NCBI RefSeq assembly: GCF_000716435.1
Contig: NZ_JNWO01000008.1
Coordinates: forward strand, 186,001-250,000
Length of the DNA stretch: 64,000 bases
DNA from: Streptomyces xylophagus
Lineage (GTDB): Bacteria; Actinomycetota; Actinomycetes; Streptomycetales; Streptomycetaceae
Direction of reading: 5' to 3'
The notes under the pieces are model-generated. The model saw only the letters and a program-made list of their open reading frames with translations, made no database searches and had not been told where the DNA came from. Below, piece after piece: positions 42,682 to 50,307 of the stretch. The first letter of the stretch is position 1. Every line of letters starts with the position of its first letter. The position numbers and the translations under genes were made by a program.

Positions 42682-43641
42682 ATGACGCCCGGCAACAACG
42701 GCGCGAGCACGCCCGAGGACGACGACCCGTTCGGCTACCTGTACGAGGACGGCCAGGCCGCCGGCGCCCAGCCGCCCTCCGGCGGTGGCTACGGCTACCC
42801 GGGTTCGGTCAACCGAGTGCGCCCGGTGGGCGAGCGCCAGTACGGCGGCCAGCAGGCCGCCGCCCCCACCGCCCAGTACCAGCAGCCGTACGGCCAGACC
42901 GTCCCGCAACAGCAGCCCTACGGCGCCCAGCCGAACGCGCACTACCAGGCCCCGGAGACCTTCCCCGGCGGCCCGCCCGCAGGCCAGCAGCCCCCGTCGT
43001 ACAACAACGGCGGCGGTGGCCGAGGCCGCGGCCCCAACACCAAGGGCCTGCTGATCGGCGCGATCGCGGTCGTCGCCGCGGTGGTCATCGGCATCAGCGT
43101 GGCGATGATGAACGGCAACGACGACAACAAGAGCGGCGACCAGGCGGGGTCTACGCCTTCGGCTTCGCAGAGTGCTTCGTCGAGTCCGTCCAGCACCAGC
43201 TCGGCCTCGACCGCTGGTGAACTGCCGAAGACCGACGCGAAGGCGCTGCGCCTGGAGGGTGGCACCTCTCTGACGTCGGAGATAAAAGGTGCGAAGGCTG
43301 ACGGTGGGATTTACGTGACCGGCTTCAACCAGGTCGGTGCCAAGGTCACTTGGACGGTCAGCGGCATTGAGAAGTCAGGGGACTTCCGGTTGTACGCGCG
43401 GTACAGCGTCCCCGGTGTCGATGCCAATGCGACGCTGTCGGTGAACGGCAAGGCGAACACCCAGCCCATCGGTCTGAAGAACTTCATCGGCTCCCCGAAG
43501 GGGAACTATGAAAAGGGCTGGCAGAGCACCTGGGCTCCGGTCAGCCTGACCAAGGGCACAAACGTCATCGAGATCGCCTGCAATCAAGGCAATCAGTGCG
43601 ACGCGCTCTTCGACCAGCTGTGGCTGACCGACGGATCGTGA
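42682..43641 (+). CDS. Single-pass membrane protein with carbohydrate-binding-like domain
   Basis: 319 residues from an ATG preceded by GAGGAG. The N-terminal 125 residues are cytoplasmic and rich in Gly/Pro/Gln/Tyr. A membrane segment (GLLIGAIAVVAAVVIGISVA) is followed by a Ser/Thr linker and a beta-sandwich (about 195-319) resembling CBM35/CBM6-type modules (YVTGFNQVGAKVTWTV, then FRLYARYSVPG, WAPVSLTKGTNVIEIA). It probably binds extracellular glycan. It starts about 130 bases after cdgB on the same strand, so it may share its transcript. Confidence 0.8.
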   Translation: MTPGNNGASTPEDDDPFGYLYEDGQAAGAQPPSGGGYGYPGSVNRVRPVGERQYGGQQAAAPTAQYQQPYGQTVPQQQPYGAQPNAHYQAPETFPGGPPAGQQPPSYNNGGGGRGRGPNTKGLLIGAIAVVAAVVIGISVAMMNGNDDNKSGDQAGSTPSASQSASSSPSSTSSASTAGELPKTDAKALRLEGGTSLTSEIKGAKADGGIYVTGFNQVGAKVTWTVSGIEKSGDFRLYARYSVPGVDANATLSVNGKANTQPIGLKNFIGSPKGNYEKGWQSTWAPVSLTKGTNVIEIACNQGNQCDALFDQLWLTDGS

Positions 43642-43674
43642 GGCGCTTGACGCCGCTGCTGAGAGCCGTAAGCG

Positions 43675-43705
43675 CGATGCTCCGCCCGTGACGGGCGGAG
43701 CATCG
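43675..43705. terminator. Bidirectional terminator
   Basis: CGATGCTCCGCCCGT and its complement form a 15-bp inverted repeat with a one-base centre (effective loop about 3-5). It lies 34 bases after the CBM-like gene and 30 bases from the end of the converging inhibitor-like gene. Confidence 0.8.
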
Positions 43706-43734
43706 TCAGTGCAGCTCAGGCGTGGCCGCCGGTA

Positions 43735-44088
43735 TCACGGCCCGTAGACGGCGATTCCCGTGACGGTGCCGGGATTGTCCGAGTAGGTGCCCGGCTTCAG
43801 AGTGATCAGCCGGGTGCCGACATCGCAGCCGGTGCCGGGGGTGATGTGCCAGAACTCGATCTTGTAGGACGTCTGGTTCGAGACGGACTTGGCAGTGTCG
43901 AAGGGATAGCAACCGGGCGTCACCGTCATGACGTGCCGGGTTCCGGTCCTGTTCTTCCCCGTCCATCCGCAGACCTTCCCCTTCGGGCAGGTATTGGGAT
44001 CGGCAGCCGAAGCCGGTGTGGCGAAGATGCCGCCCACCAACACGCCGGCCACAGCGGCCGTCGTCAGGCTCCTTCTGAGCATGCTCAT
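43735..44088 (-). CDS. Small secreted protein, peptidase inhibitor I36-like
   Basis: 117 residues. A signal peptide ends near residue 29 (ATPASAADP). The mature part begins NTCPKGKVCGWTGKNRTG, with a Cys pair and the aromatic/Gly pattern of I36 (Streptomyces metalloproteinase inhibitor-like, beta/gamma-crystallin fold) proteins. It has four cysteines, suggesting two disulfides. It may inhibit an extracellular protease, but this is by resemblance. A start two codons later (MLRRSLTT) is possible. Confidence 0.7.
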   Translation of the reverse strand: MSMLRRSLTTAAVAGVLVGGIFATPASAADPNTCPKGKVCGWTGKNRTGTRHVMTVTPGCYPFDTAKSVSNQTSYKIEFWHITPGTGCDVGTRLITLKPGTYSDNPGTVTGIAVYGP

Positions 44089-44197
44089 ATGAGGTTCCCC
44101 CTTGTGTCTTTCGCTGCTGGTCAGTGCAGCGAACGGGTGATCATCTGATCATCCGGCCGGGCGGGAGGGAAAGGGCATTTCTCGGCCAACCTCGATG

Positions 44198-45127
44198 TCA
44201 CGCCGCTGTGGCGTCCCCCGTCACCGCGACCCGTCCCAGCAACTCCTCGTACGCCGCCCGGTCGAACTCGCCCGCCACCGGCGCCAGTACGGTCGCCGCC
44301 GACAGCGCTACGGCCCGTGCCAGTCGGTCCGGCCACGGCAGGTGTTCCACCAAGCCCGACAGCAGGCCCGCGACCGCCGAGTCGCCGGCGCCGGTCGGGT
44401 TGCCGTGTATCCGTGCCGGAGGCGTCGCGTGCCAGGTGCCCTCCGGGGTTGCCGCCAGGAGGCCCTTCGCGCCGAGGGAGGCGACCACCGTGCGGGCGCC
44501 CCGGCGTCGCGCGTCCTGCGTCGCGCGCAACGGGTCCTGGGAGCCGGTGAGTTCGGCCAGTTCGTCGGTGTTGGGCTTGAGGATGTCGGGGCGGGCGGCG
44601 ACTCCCCGGCGCAGTGGTTCGCCGCTGGTGTCGAGGAGGACGGGGACACCGGCCGCTCGTGCGGTGCGGATCAGGCCGGCGTATGCGCCCACCGGCAGCC
44701 CCGGTGGGAGGCTTCCGCACAGGGCCACCGCCGACACTCCGCCCAACAACCCCTCGTACGCCTCCTGGAAGGCCGTCCACTCCGCCGAAGTGACCGTCGG
44801 GCCGGGCTCGTTGAGTTGAGTCGTGTCACCGGTTCGCTCGTCCACTATCGCTATCGTGCGTCGGGTTGCATCGGCTACCGGGACCAGGGCGTCCCATACG
44901 CCTGGGGTGCCGGTGAGTTGGTCCTGGACTACGCGGCCGGTGGCGCCGCCCGTGAAACCGGTGACCGTCACCTCGTGGCCGAGAGCGGCGAGGACCCGGG
45001 CCACGTTCAGGCCTTTCCCGCCGGGTCGTTCGATCACCTCGGAGACGCGGTGCGTGCTGTGCGGCCGCAACTCCCGTACCCGGTAGGTGATGTCGAGAGC
45101 GGTGTTCAGTGTGACCGTGAGGATCAC
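44198..45127 (-). CDS. PfkB-family hexose kinase (1-phosphofructokinase type)
   Basis: 309 residues. MILTVTLNTALDITYRVREL opens the phosphofructokinase B / tagatose-6-phosphate kinase group. ERPGGKGLNVARVLAALG is PfkB motif 1, and GNPTGAGDSAVAG is motif 2 with the catalytic Asp. It phosphorylates a sugar phosphate with ATP. Lying downstream of nagA on the same strand (168-base gap), it may act on an amino-sugar breakdown product such as fructose- or tagatose-phosphate; this is inference. Confidence 0.87.
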   Translation of the reverse strand: MILTVTLNTALDITYRVRELRPHSTHRVSEVIERPGGKGLNVARVLAALGHEVTVTGFTGGATGRVVQDQLTGTPGVWDALVPVADATRRTIAIVDERTGDTTQLNEPGPTVTSAEWTAFQEAYEGLLGGVSAVALCGSLPPGLPVGAYAGLIRTARAAGVPVLLDTSGEPLRRGVAARPDILKPNTDELAELTGSQDPLRATQDARRRGARTVVASLGAKGLLAATPEGTWHATPPARIHGNPTGAGDSAVAGLLSGLVEHLPWPDRLARAVALSAATVLAPVAGEFDRAAYEELLGRVAVTGDATAA

Positions 45128-45295
45128 CCGGTCCGACCTCCCCCGAGTACCGCATGAATGCGCTTGCCGTCTGTTCCGGAGGCTCGATCATGCCAAAGAG
45201 ACGGCGGTCGGCCCAGCCCAGGACCGGCCACCGTCTCCTGTGAATCCGACGGGATCCGACGAGATTCGTTGAGATTCGTTCAGATCCGATACGGA

Positions 45296-46507
45296 TCAGC
45301 CCAGTTGGGGCTCCATCACCCAACTGCCGCGCCGCATCACGCCCTTGACGTCGAACGCGGAGTCCAGCAGTACCAGGTCCGCGTACTTGCCCGGCTCCAG
45401 CGAGCCGATCTCGTCGTAACTCCCCAGCAGGATGGCCGGGTTGGCCGAGATCGCCGCGACCACGTCCTCGACCGGCAGCCGGTCGATCGTCACCGCGCGC
45501 TTGAAGGCCCGGTCCAGGGTCAGCGTCGAGCCCGCGATCGAACCGCCTTCCACGAGCCGCGCCACCCCCTCGCTCACCTCGACCTCCAACGGGCCGAGCA
45601 TGTAACGCCCGTCGCCGAAGCCCGCCGCGTCCATCGCGTCCGTGATGAACGCCACCCGGCCCGCGCCCGCGTGATGGAACGCCAACTCCAGTGCCGCCGG
45701 GTGGAGATGCGTACCGTCGTTGATCAACTCGACCGTGATGCGGTCGTCCTCGAGCAGCGCCGCGATCGGACCGGGGTCGCGGTGACCGAGCGGCGGCATC
45801 GCGTTGAACAGGTGCGTGGCGACCGTCGCGCCCGCGTCGATCGCCTCCACCGTCTGCTCGTACGACGCGTCCGTGTGCCCGATCGCCGCGATGACGCCGT
45901 GTTCGGCGAGGAGGCGTACGGAGTCGAGGCCGCCGGGGAGTTCGGTGGCGAGGGTGACCATCTTCGCGTGGCCGCGGGCCGCGTCGACCAGCTTGCGGAC
46001 GTCCGCGGGGTCGGGCTCGCGGAGCAGCGCCTCGGAGTGCGCGCCCTTGCGGCACGGTGAGATGAACGGGCCCTCGAAGTGGATGCCGGCGAGGTCGCCC
46101 TGCTCGGCCAGCTCCGAGAGGAGGCCGGCGCGCTGGGCCAGGAAGTCCATCTCGCCGGTGACTGTCGAGGCGACGAGGGTGGTGGTGCCGTGCAGGCGGT
46201 GGGTGTGGATGCCCTTGAGGACGTCCTCGATGGTGCCGGAGGTGAAAGAGGCTCCGCCGCCGCCGTGGTTGTGCAGGTCTACGAAACCCGGGACCAGGGT
46301 GAAGCCGGTGACATCGAGTACCTGGGCGTTCTCGGGGGCGGCGCCGGTGATGCGGGTGCCGTCGATGATGAGGCGGCCTTCGCGCACGATGCCGGTCGGG
46401 AGGACCACGTTGGCGCCGGAGAGGACGAGGGGCGCGTTGCCGGATGCGGAGTGCGCGTTGAGTGTGGCTGGTCGCGCAGTTCCCCGCGCCCCTGGGGGGG
46501 TTGCCAT
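45296..46507 (-). CDS. nagA: N-acetylglucosamine-6-phosphate deacetylase
   Basis: 403 residues. The metal site begins GFVDLHNHGGGG. HFEGPFIS holds the conserved Glu, IGHTDASYEQT and ATHLFNAMPPLGHRD carry further ligands, and FITDAMDAAGFGDG has the catalytic Asp. It removes acetate from GlcNAc-6-phosphate, feeding glucosamine-6-phosphate into glycolysis or cell-wall synthesis. The start overlaps the ROK kinase stop by one base (TGATG), so the pair is coupled. Residues 3-14 are encoded by a dispersed repeat (46466-46493), an atypical N-terminal extension. Confidence 0.95.
   Translation of the reverse strand: MATPPGARGTARPATLNAHSASGNAPLVLSGANVVLPTGIVREGRLIIDGTRITGAAPENAQVLDVTGFTLVPGFVDLHNHGGGGASFTSGTIEDVLKGIHTHRLHGTTTLVASTVTGEMDFLAQRAGLLSELAEQGDLAGIHFEGPFISPCRKGAHSEALLREPDPADVRKLVDAARGHAKMVTLATELPGGLDSVRLLAEHGVIAAIGHTDASYEQTVEAIDAGATVATHLFNAMPPLGHRDPGPIAALLEDDRITVELINDGTHLHPAALELAFHHAGAGRVAFITDAMDAAGFGDGRYMLGPLEVEVSEGVARLVEGGSIAGSTLTLDRAFKRAVTIDRLPVEDVVAAISANPAILLGSYDEIGSLEPGKYADLVLLDSAFDVKGVMRRGSWVMEPQLG
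46466..46493. repeat. Dispersed Streptomyces repeat inside the nagA 5' end
   Basis: GGCTGGTCGCGCAGTTCCCC followed by GCGCCCCT is identical over 28 bases to the copy at 54466-54493. I recognise it as a common intergenic repeat in Streptomyces. Here it is read in frame by nagA. Confidence 0.85.
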
Positions 46508-47451
46508 CAGGGCGTTACCTCCGTGCGGTCGGTTGATGTGAGGAGATCCCAGGCCAGTAGCCCGGCACCGAGGCATCCGGCTGTGTCCCCCAGAGCCGCG
46601 GGGACGATTGTCGGCAGCTTCTGGAAGGTGATCCGGCCCTGGACCGCCTCCCGCAGTGGTGTGAACAACGTTTCCCCCGCCTCGGCCAGGCCGCCACCGA
46701 TGATGATCGTGCGGGGGTCCAGGAGGGTGAGGGCGGTGACCAGGCCGTCGGCGAGGGCGTCTACGGCTTCCTGCCAGACCTTTTCCGCGCGAGGGTCCCC
46801 GGAAGTGACCGCCTTCGCGCAGTCCGCCGCGTCCGCCCCGGGGGCGCCGGAAACGGCTGCCCACGCCTCGGTCACCGCCGCGGCGGACGCGTACCGCTCC
46901 AGGCAGCCGGTCTGGCCGCAGGGGCAGGGGGTGCCGCCGGGGCGTACGACGATGTGGCCGATCTCGCCGGCGAAGCCGTGCGCGCCCGCCTCCACCCGGC
47001 CGTCGATGCCGATGGCGCCCGCGATGCCGGTGCCGAGCGGGACGAACAGGAAGCGGTCGGCGCCCTTGCCCGCGCCGATGCGGCCCTCGGCGAGGCCGCC
47101 GGTGCGCACGTCGTGGCCGAGGGCGACCGGGACGCCGCCGAGGCGGGCGGCGAGCAGGTCGCGCAGGGGGATGTCGCGCCAGCCCAGGTTGGCCGAGTAG
47201 GCGGCGATGCCCCGTTCGGCGTCGACGATGCCGGGGACGGCGACGCCGGCGGCGGACGCGGGCTCGCCGTAGTGCTCCTCGCCGTACGCGCGCAGCTCGG
47301 CGGCGAAGCCGAGGATGTGCTCGACGACCACGTCCGGACCGCGCTCGCGGCCGGTCGCCCGGCGGGCCCGGTGGAGCAGCTCGCCGTCCGCCCCCACTAG
47401 GGCGGCCTTCATCCCGGTGCCGCCCACGTCGAGGGCGATGACATGTCTCAC
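46507..47451 (-). CDS. nagK: ROK-family sugar kinase, probable N-acetylglucosamine kinase
   Basis: 314 residues. ALDVGGTGMKAALVGADGEL is the ATP-binding phosphate-1 motif. FAGEIGHIVVRPGGTPCPCG followed by QTGCLERYAS is the ROK signature with the HxxxxCxCxxxGC zinc ligands. It phosphorylates N-acetylglucosamine (or glucose) and precedes nagA, so the two convert GlcNAc to glucosamine-6-phosphate. The S. coelicolor pair SCO4285-SCO4284 has the same order. DasR-type sites lie just upstream. Confidence 0.9.
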   Translation of the reverse strand: MRHVIALDVGGTGMKAALVGADGELLHRARRATGRERGPDVVVEHILGFAAELRAYGEEHYGEPASAAGVAVPGIVDAERGIAAYSANLGWRDIPLRDLLAARLGGVPVALGHDVRTGGLAEGRIGAGKGADRFLFVPLGTGIAGAIGIDGRVEAGAHGFAGEIGHIVVRPGGTPCPCGQTGCLERYASAAAVTEAWAAVSGAPGADAADCAKAVTSGDPRAEKVWQEAVDALADGLVTALTLLDPRTIIIGGGLAEAGETLFTPLREAVQGRITFQKLPTIVPAALGDTAGCLGAGLLAWDLLTSTDRTEVTP

Positions 47452-47479
47452 GGGGGACAGTGTGGCCCGTCTACCCGCA

Positions 47480-47513
47480 AGAGGTCTAGTCCACTCACGT
47501 GGTGTAGACCTTA
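47480..47513. promoter_or_regulatory. DasR-responsive elements (two dre-like sites)
   Basis: AGAGGTCTAGTCCACT (47480-47495) matches 14 of 16 positions of the dre consensus AGTGGTCTAGACCACT. CGTGGTGTAGACCTTA (47498-47513) matches 11. Both lie between nagK (-) and the solute-binding lipoprotein gene (+), so GlcN-6-P-responsive DasR probably represses both. Confidence 0.85.
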
Positions 47514-47561
47514 TGGGTTCGCAGAGCGAACGTCACGAGAGCAAAGGTTGGGGATTCAGTA

Positions 47562-48827
47562 GTGCAGCGGCGCAGGACAGGAATGATCGCGGTGGTGTCC
47601 GCACTGGGCATGACGGCGGTCCTCGGCGGCTGTGGCCTCGGCGGGGACTCCGGTGAGGTCACGCTGAGACTCGTCGCCGCCGACTACGGCGACTCCGCGT
47701 CGAACAGTTCGCAGAAATACTGGGACGCACTCGTCAAGGCGTACGAGGCGAAGCACTCCGGCGTGAAGATCGACGTCAGTGTGTACTCGTGGAACGAGGT
47801 CGACGCCAAGACCAAGGCGATGGTCGACGCGGGCGAGGCGCCCGACATGGCGCAGATCGGGGCGTACGCGGACTACGCGGCGGCGGGCAAGCTGTACTCC
47901 ACCGCCGACCTGCTCTCCATCCCCGTCGAGGCCGACTTCCTGGAGCCGCTCGCCGACGCCGGGCAGGTCGATCACATCCAGTACGGCATGCCGTTCGCCG
48001 CGTCTACGCGCGTCCTCTTCTACAACAAGACCCTCTTCACCGCGGCCGGCCTCACCCCGCCGAAGGACTGGAGCGAGCTGGCCGCCGACGCGGAGGCGCT
48101 GAAGGCGCGGGGCGTGAAGTACCCGTTCGCGCTGCCGCTCGGTTCCGAGGAGGCGCAGGCCGAGACGATGCAGTGGCTGCTCGGCGGGGGCGGCGGTTAT
48201 ACCGACGACATCGGCACCTACACCCTCGACTCCACGCAGAACATCTCCGCCCTCACCTGGCTGCGCGACAACCTCGTCGACAAGGGCCTGACCGGTCCCG
48301 TGGCACCGGCGAAGCTCAACCGCGCGGACGCGTTCGCCGCCTTCGCGAACGGTGACGTAGGCATGCTCAACGGGCACCCGACCCTCATCCAGCAGGCCGC
48401 CAAGAAGGGCGTCAAGTTCGGCACGGTCGCGATGCCGGGGCGCACCGGCAAGGCCAAGACCACGATGGGCGTCGCCGACTGGATGACCGCCTTCAAGCAG
48501 AACGGCCACCGCGATCAGATCGGTGACTTCCTCGACTACGTCTACAGCGAGAAGAACGTCCTCGCCTTCTCCCGCGAGTACGACCTCCTTCCCGTGACCA
48601 ACTCCGCGTCCAAGGAGATGGAGGCGTCCCAGCAGGACCAGGCCCTCAGGCCGTTCCTGCAGGAACTCCCGCTGTCGACCCTCTACCCGGTCGGCAACAC
48701 CTCCTGGGCCACGGTCAGCGCCGACATCAAGCAGCGGATAGGGCAGGCGGTGTCCGCGAACGGCAGCCCGGCGGGGGTGCTGGGGCAGTTGCAGGCGGCG
48801 GCGTCGCTGGCGGAGAGTGGTAAGTAG
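47562..48827 (+). CDS. Sugar ABC-transporter substrate-binding lipoprotein
   Basis: 421 residues from GTG. The signal has a lipobox VLGGCGLG (Cys near 24). The mature part is a family-1 extracellular solute-binding protein: LRLVAADYGDSAS near the start, APDMAQIGAYADYAAAGKLY, and PFAASTRVLFYNKTLFTAAG, a hallmark of sugar binders. Permease and ATPase genes are not nearby, so it depends on components encoded elsewhere. The dre sites upstream suggest an amino-sugar such as GlcNAc or chitobiose, by inference. Confidence 0.88.
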   Translation: MQRRRTGMIAVVSALGMTAVLGGCGLGGDSGEVTLRLVAADYGDSASNSSQKYWDALVKAYEAKHSGVKIDVSVYSWNEVDAKTKAMVDAGEAPDMAQIGAYADYAAAGKLYSTADLLSIPVEADFLEPLADAGQVDHIQYGMPFAASTRVLFYNKTLFTAAGLTPPKDWSELAADAEALKARGVKYPFALPLGSEEAQAETMQWLLGGGGGYTDDIGTYTLDSTQNISALTWLRDNLVDKGLTGPVAPAKLNRADAFAAFANGDVGMLNGHPTLIQQAAKKGVKFGTVAMPGRTGKAKTTMGVADWMTAFKQNGHRDQIGDFLDYVYSEKNVLAFSREYDLLPVTNSASKEMEASQQDQALRPFLQELPLSTLYPVGNTSWATVSADIKQRIGQAVSANGSPAGVLGQLQAAASLAESGK

Positions 48828-48869
48828 GGGGAAGGGCCGTTGTCAGTGGCGGGGGTTACGGTGCAGGGC

Positions 48870-49121
48870 ATGGACAAGGACGGGCCCCCGCGACTTCCCT
48901 CGCTGAACCGAAGGGAACAGGACATCCTCGCGCTGGAGCGCCGCGGCTTCCCGGGCCCCGGCGTGAAGGAGCGCGCGATACGCGAGGAGCTGGGCCTGGC
49001 CCCCGTGCGCTACTACCAGCTGCTCAACGCCCTGCTGGACGACGAGCGGGCGCTGGCCCACGACCCGGTGACGGTGAACAGGCTGAGACGGGTGCGGGAG
49101 ACGCGGCGTTCGGAGCGGTGA
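48870..49121 (+). CDS. DUF3263 protein
   Basis: 83 residues. LNRREQDILALERRGFPGPG is followed by KERAIREELGLAPVRYYQLL, a helix-turn-helix-like DUF3263 pattern (Tyr-Tyr-Gln-Leu in the recognition helix). It is a small, conserved actinobacterial protein of unknown role, possibly DNA-binding. ATG at 48870 is chosen over an earlier GTG because homologues I recall begin MDKDG or similar. It lies 84 bases before otsB. Confidence 0.8.
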   Translation: MDKDGPPRLPSLNRREQDILALERRGFPGPGVKERAIREELGLAPVRYYQLLNALLDDERALAHDPVTVNRLRRVRETRRSER

Positions 49122-49205
49122 GGGGAGCGGTGGGGCAGGCGCGGGTCCCGGCCGTGCGCCGGTGAGCGAGGGGTGAGTCCGGCCCCGCCCGGATAGGGTC
49201 GAGGT

Positions 49206-50087
49206 ATGGGCAGCCCCAAGGACTCCACCGATCCCCAGGTCTCCGCCGATTCCCCGGACGTACTGCCGAATCCCGTCACCGGTGCCGGGCGCGAGGGTCT
49301 CGCAGCGATCCTCGCGAATTCGTCCGCTGCGGTGATCGGGCTCGACTTCGACGGCACGCTCGCGCCGATCGTGCCGGACCCCGAGCAGGCCCGGGCCCAC
49401 CCGGGTGCGGTGCCCGCGCTGGCCGCTCTCGCCCCGAAGGTGGCCTCCGTGGCCGTGATCACCGGCCGTCCGGCCGGCGTAGCGGTCCGGAACGGAGGCT
49501 TCGCGGGCGTGCCGGGACTGGAACACCTCGTCGTCCTGGGCCACTACGGCACGGAACGCTGGGACGCGGTGAGCAGCACCGTCAGCGCCCCCGCCCCGCA
49601 CCCCGGTGTGGCCGCCGTCCGCGCCGAACTCCCGGGCTTCCTCGACCGGATCGGCGCCTGGCAGGGCACCTGGATCGAGGAGAAGGGCCGCGCACTCGCC
49701 GTCCACACCCGCCGCGCCACCGACCCCCAGGCCGCCTACGAGGCCCTCCGCGGCCCCCTCACCGACCTCGCCACCCGCCACGGTCTGATCGTCGAACCCG
49801 GCCGCATGGTCCTGGAGTTGCGCCCGCCGGGCATGGACAAGGGTGTAGCCCTCCTCGACTACTTCCGCGAGACCGGCGCCGAGTCCGTCCTCTACGCCGG
49901 CGACGACCTCGGCGACCTCCCCGCCTTCGCCGCCGTCGAGAAACTCCGCTCGGACGGCGTCCCCGGTCTGCTGGTGTGCAGCGGCAGCGACGAGGTCACG
50001 GAACTGCGCGAGCGGGCCGACCTGGTGGTGGACGGCGCGGCGGGGGTGGTGGGGCTGCTGTCGGCGTTGGCGGTTCAACTGGGCTGA
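49206..50087 (+). CDS. otsB: Trehalose-6-phosphate phosphatase
   Basis: 293 residues. The HAD nucleophile motif is VIGLDFDGTLAPIVPDPEQA (Asp near residue 50-52). AVITGRPAG is motif 2, and DKGVALLDYF, then LYAGDDLGDLPAF are motifs 3 and 4. It removes phosphate from trehalose-6-phosphate made by OtsA, whose gene converges on it. The Ser/Pro-rich N terminus is variable in the family. The last codons and stop lie in a 20-base motif repeated in the gap. Confidence 0.93.
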   Translation: MGSPKDSTDPQVSADSPDVLPNPVTGAGREGLAAILANSSAAVIGLDFDGTLAPIVPDPEQARAHPGAVPALAALAPKVASVAVITGRPAGVAVRNGGFAGVPGLEHLVVLGHYGTERWDAVSSTVSAPAPHPGVAAVRAELPGFLDRIGAWQGTWIEEKGRALAVHTRRATDPQAAYEALRGPLTDLATRHGLIVEPGRMVLELRPPGMDKGVALLDYFRETGAESVLYAGDDLGDLPAFAAVEKLRSDGVPGLLVCSGSDEVTELRERADLVVDGAAGVVGLLSALAVQLG

Positions 50088-50307
50088 GCGGGTGGGGGTG
50101 TTGGTGGTGAGCCTGGGCGGGGTGTTGTGGCGGCCCGGGTGCCCCCAGGTCGGTCGATCCGGCGCTGCGCGCGGGCAGGTGTTCGCTGCTGCTGTCGCCG
50201 GCGGTGTCGGCGGCTCAACCGGGTTGATCGGAACGGGTGTTGATGGGGTTGGTCCGGCCGAAAGGCCGCTGTCCGCGCCCGCGCCGCCGGCTCAACTCGG
50301 CTGATCG
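50071..50307. repeat. Three copies of a 20-base motif spanning the otsB and otsA stops
   Basis: CGGTTCAACTGGGCTGAGCG (50071, containing the otsB stop), CGGCTCAACCGGGTTGATCG (50211) and CGGCTCAACTCGGCTGATCG (50288, containing the otsA stop on the minus strand) are direct repeats with 3-5 differences. The rest of the 204-base gap holds no gene. Confidence 0.75.
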
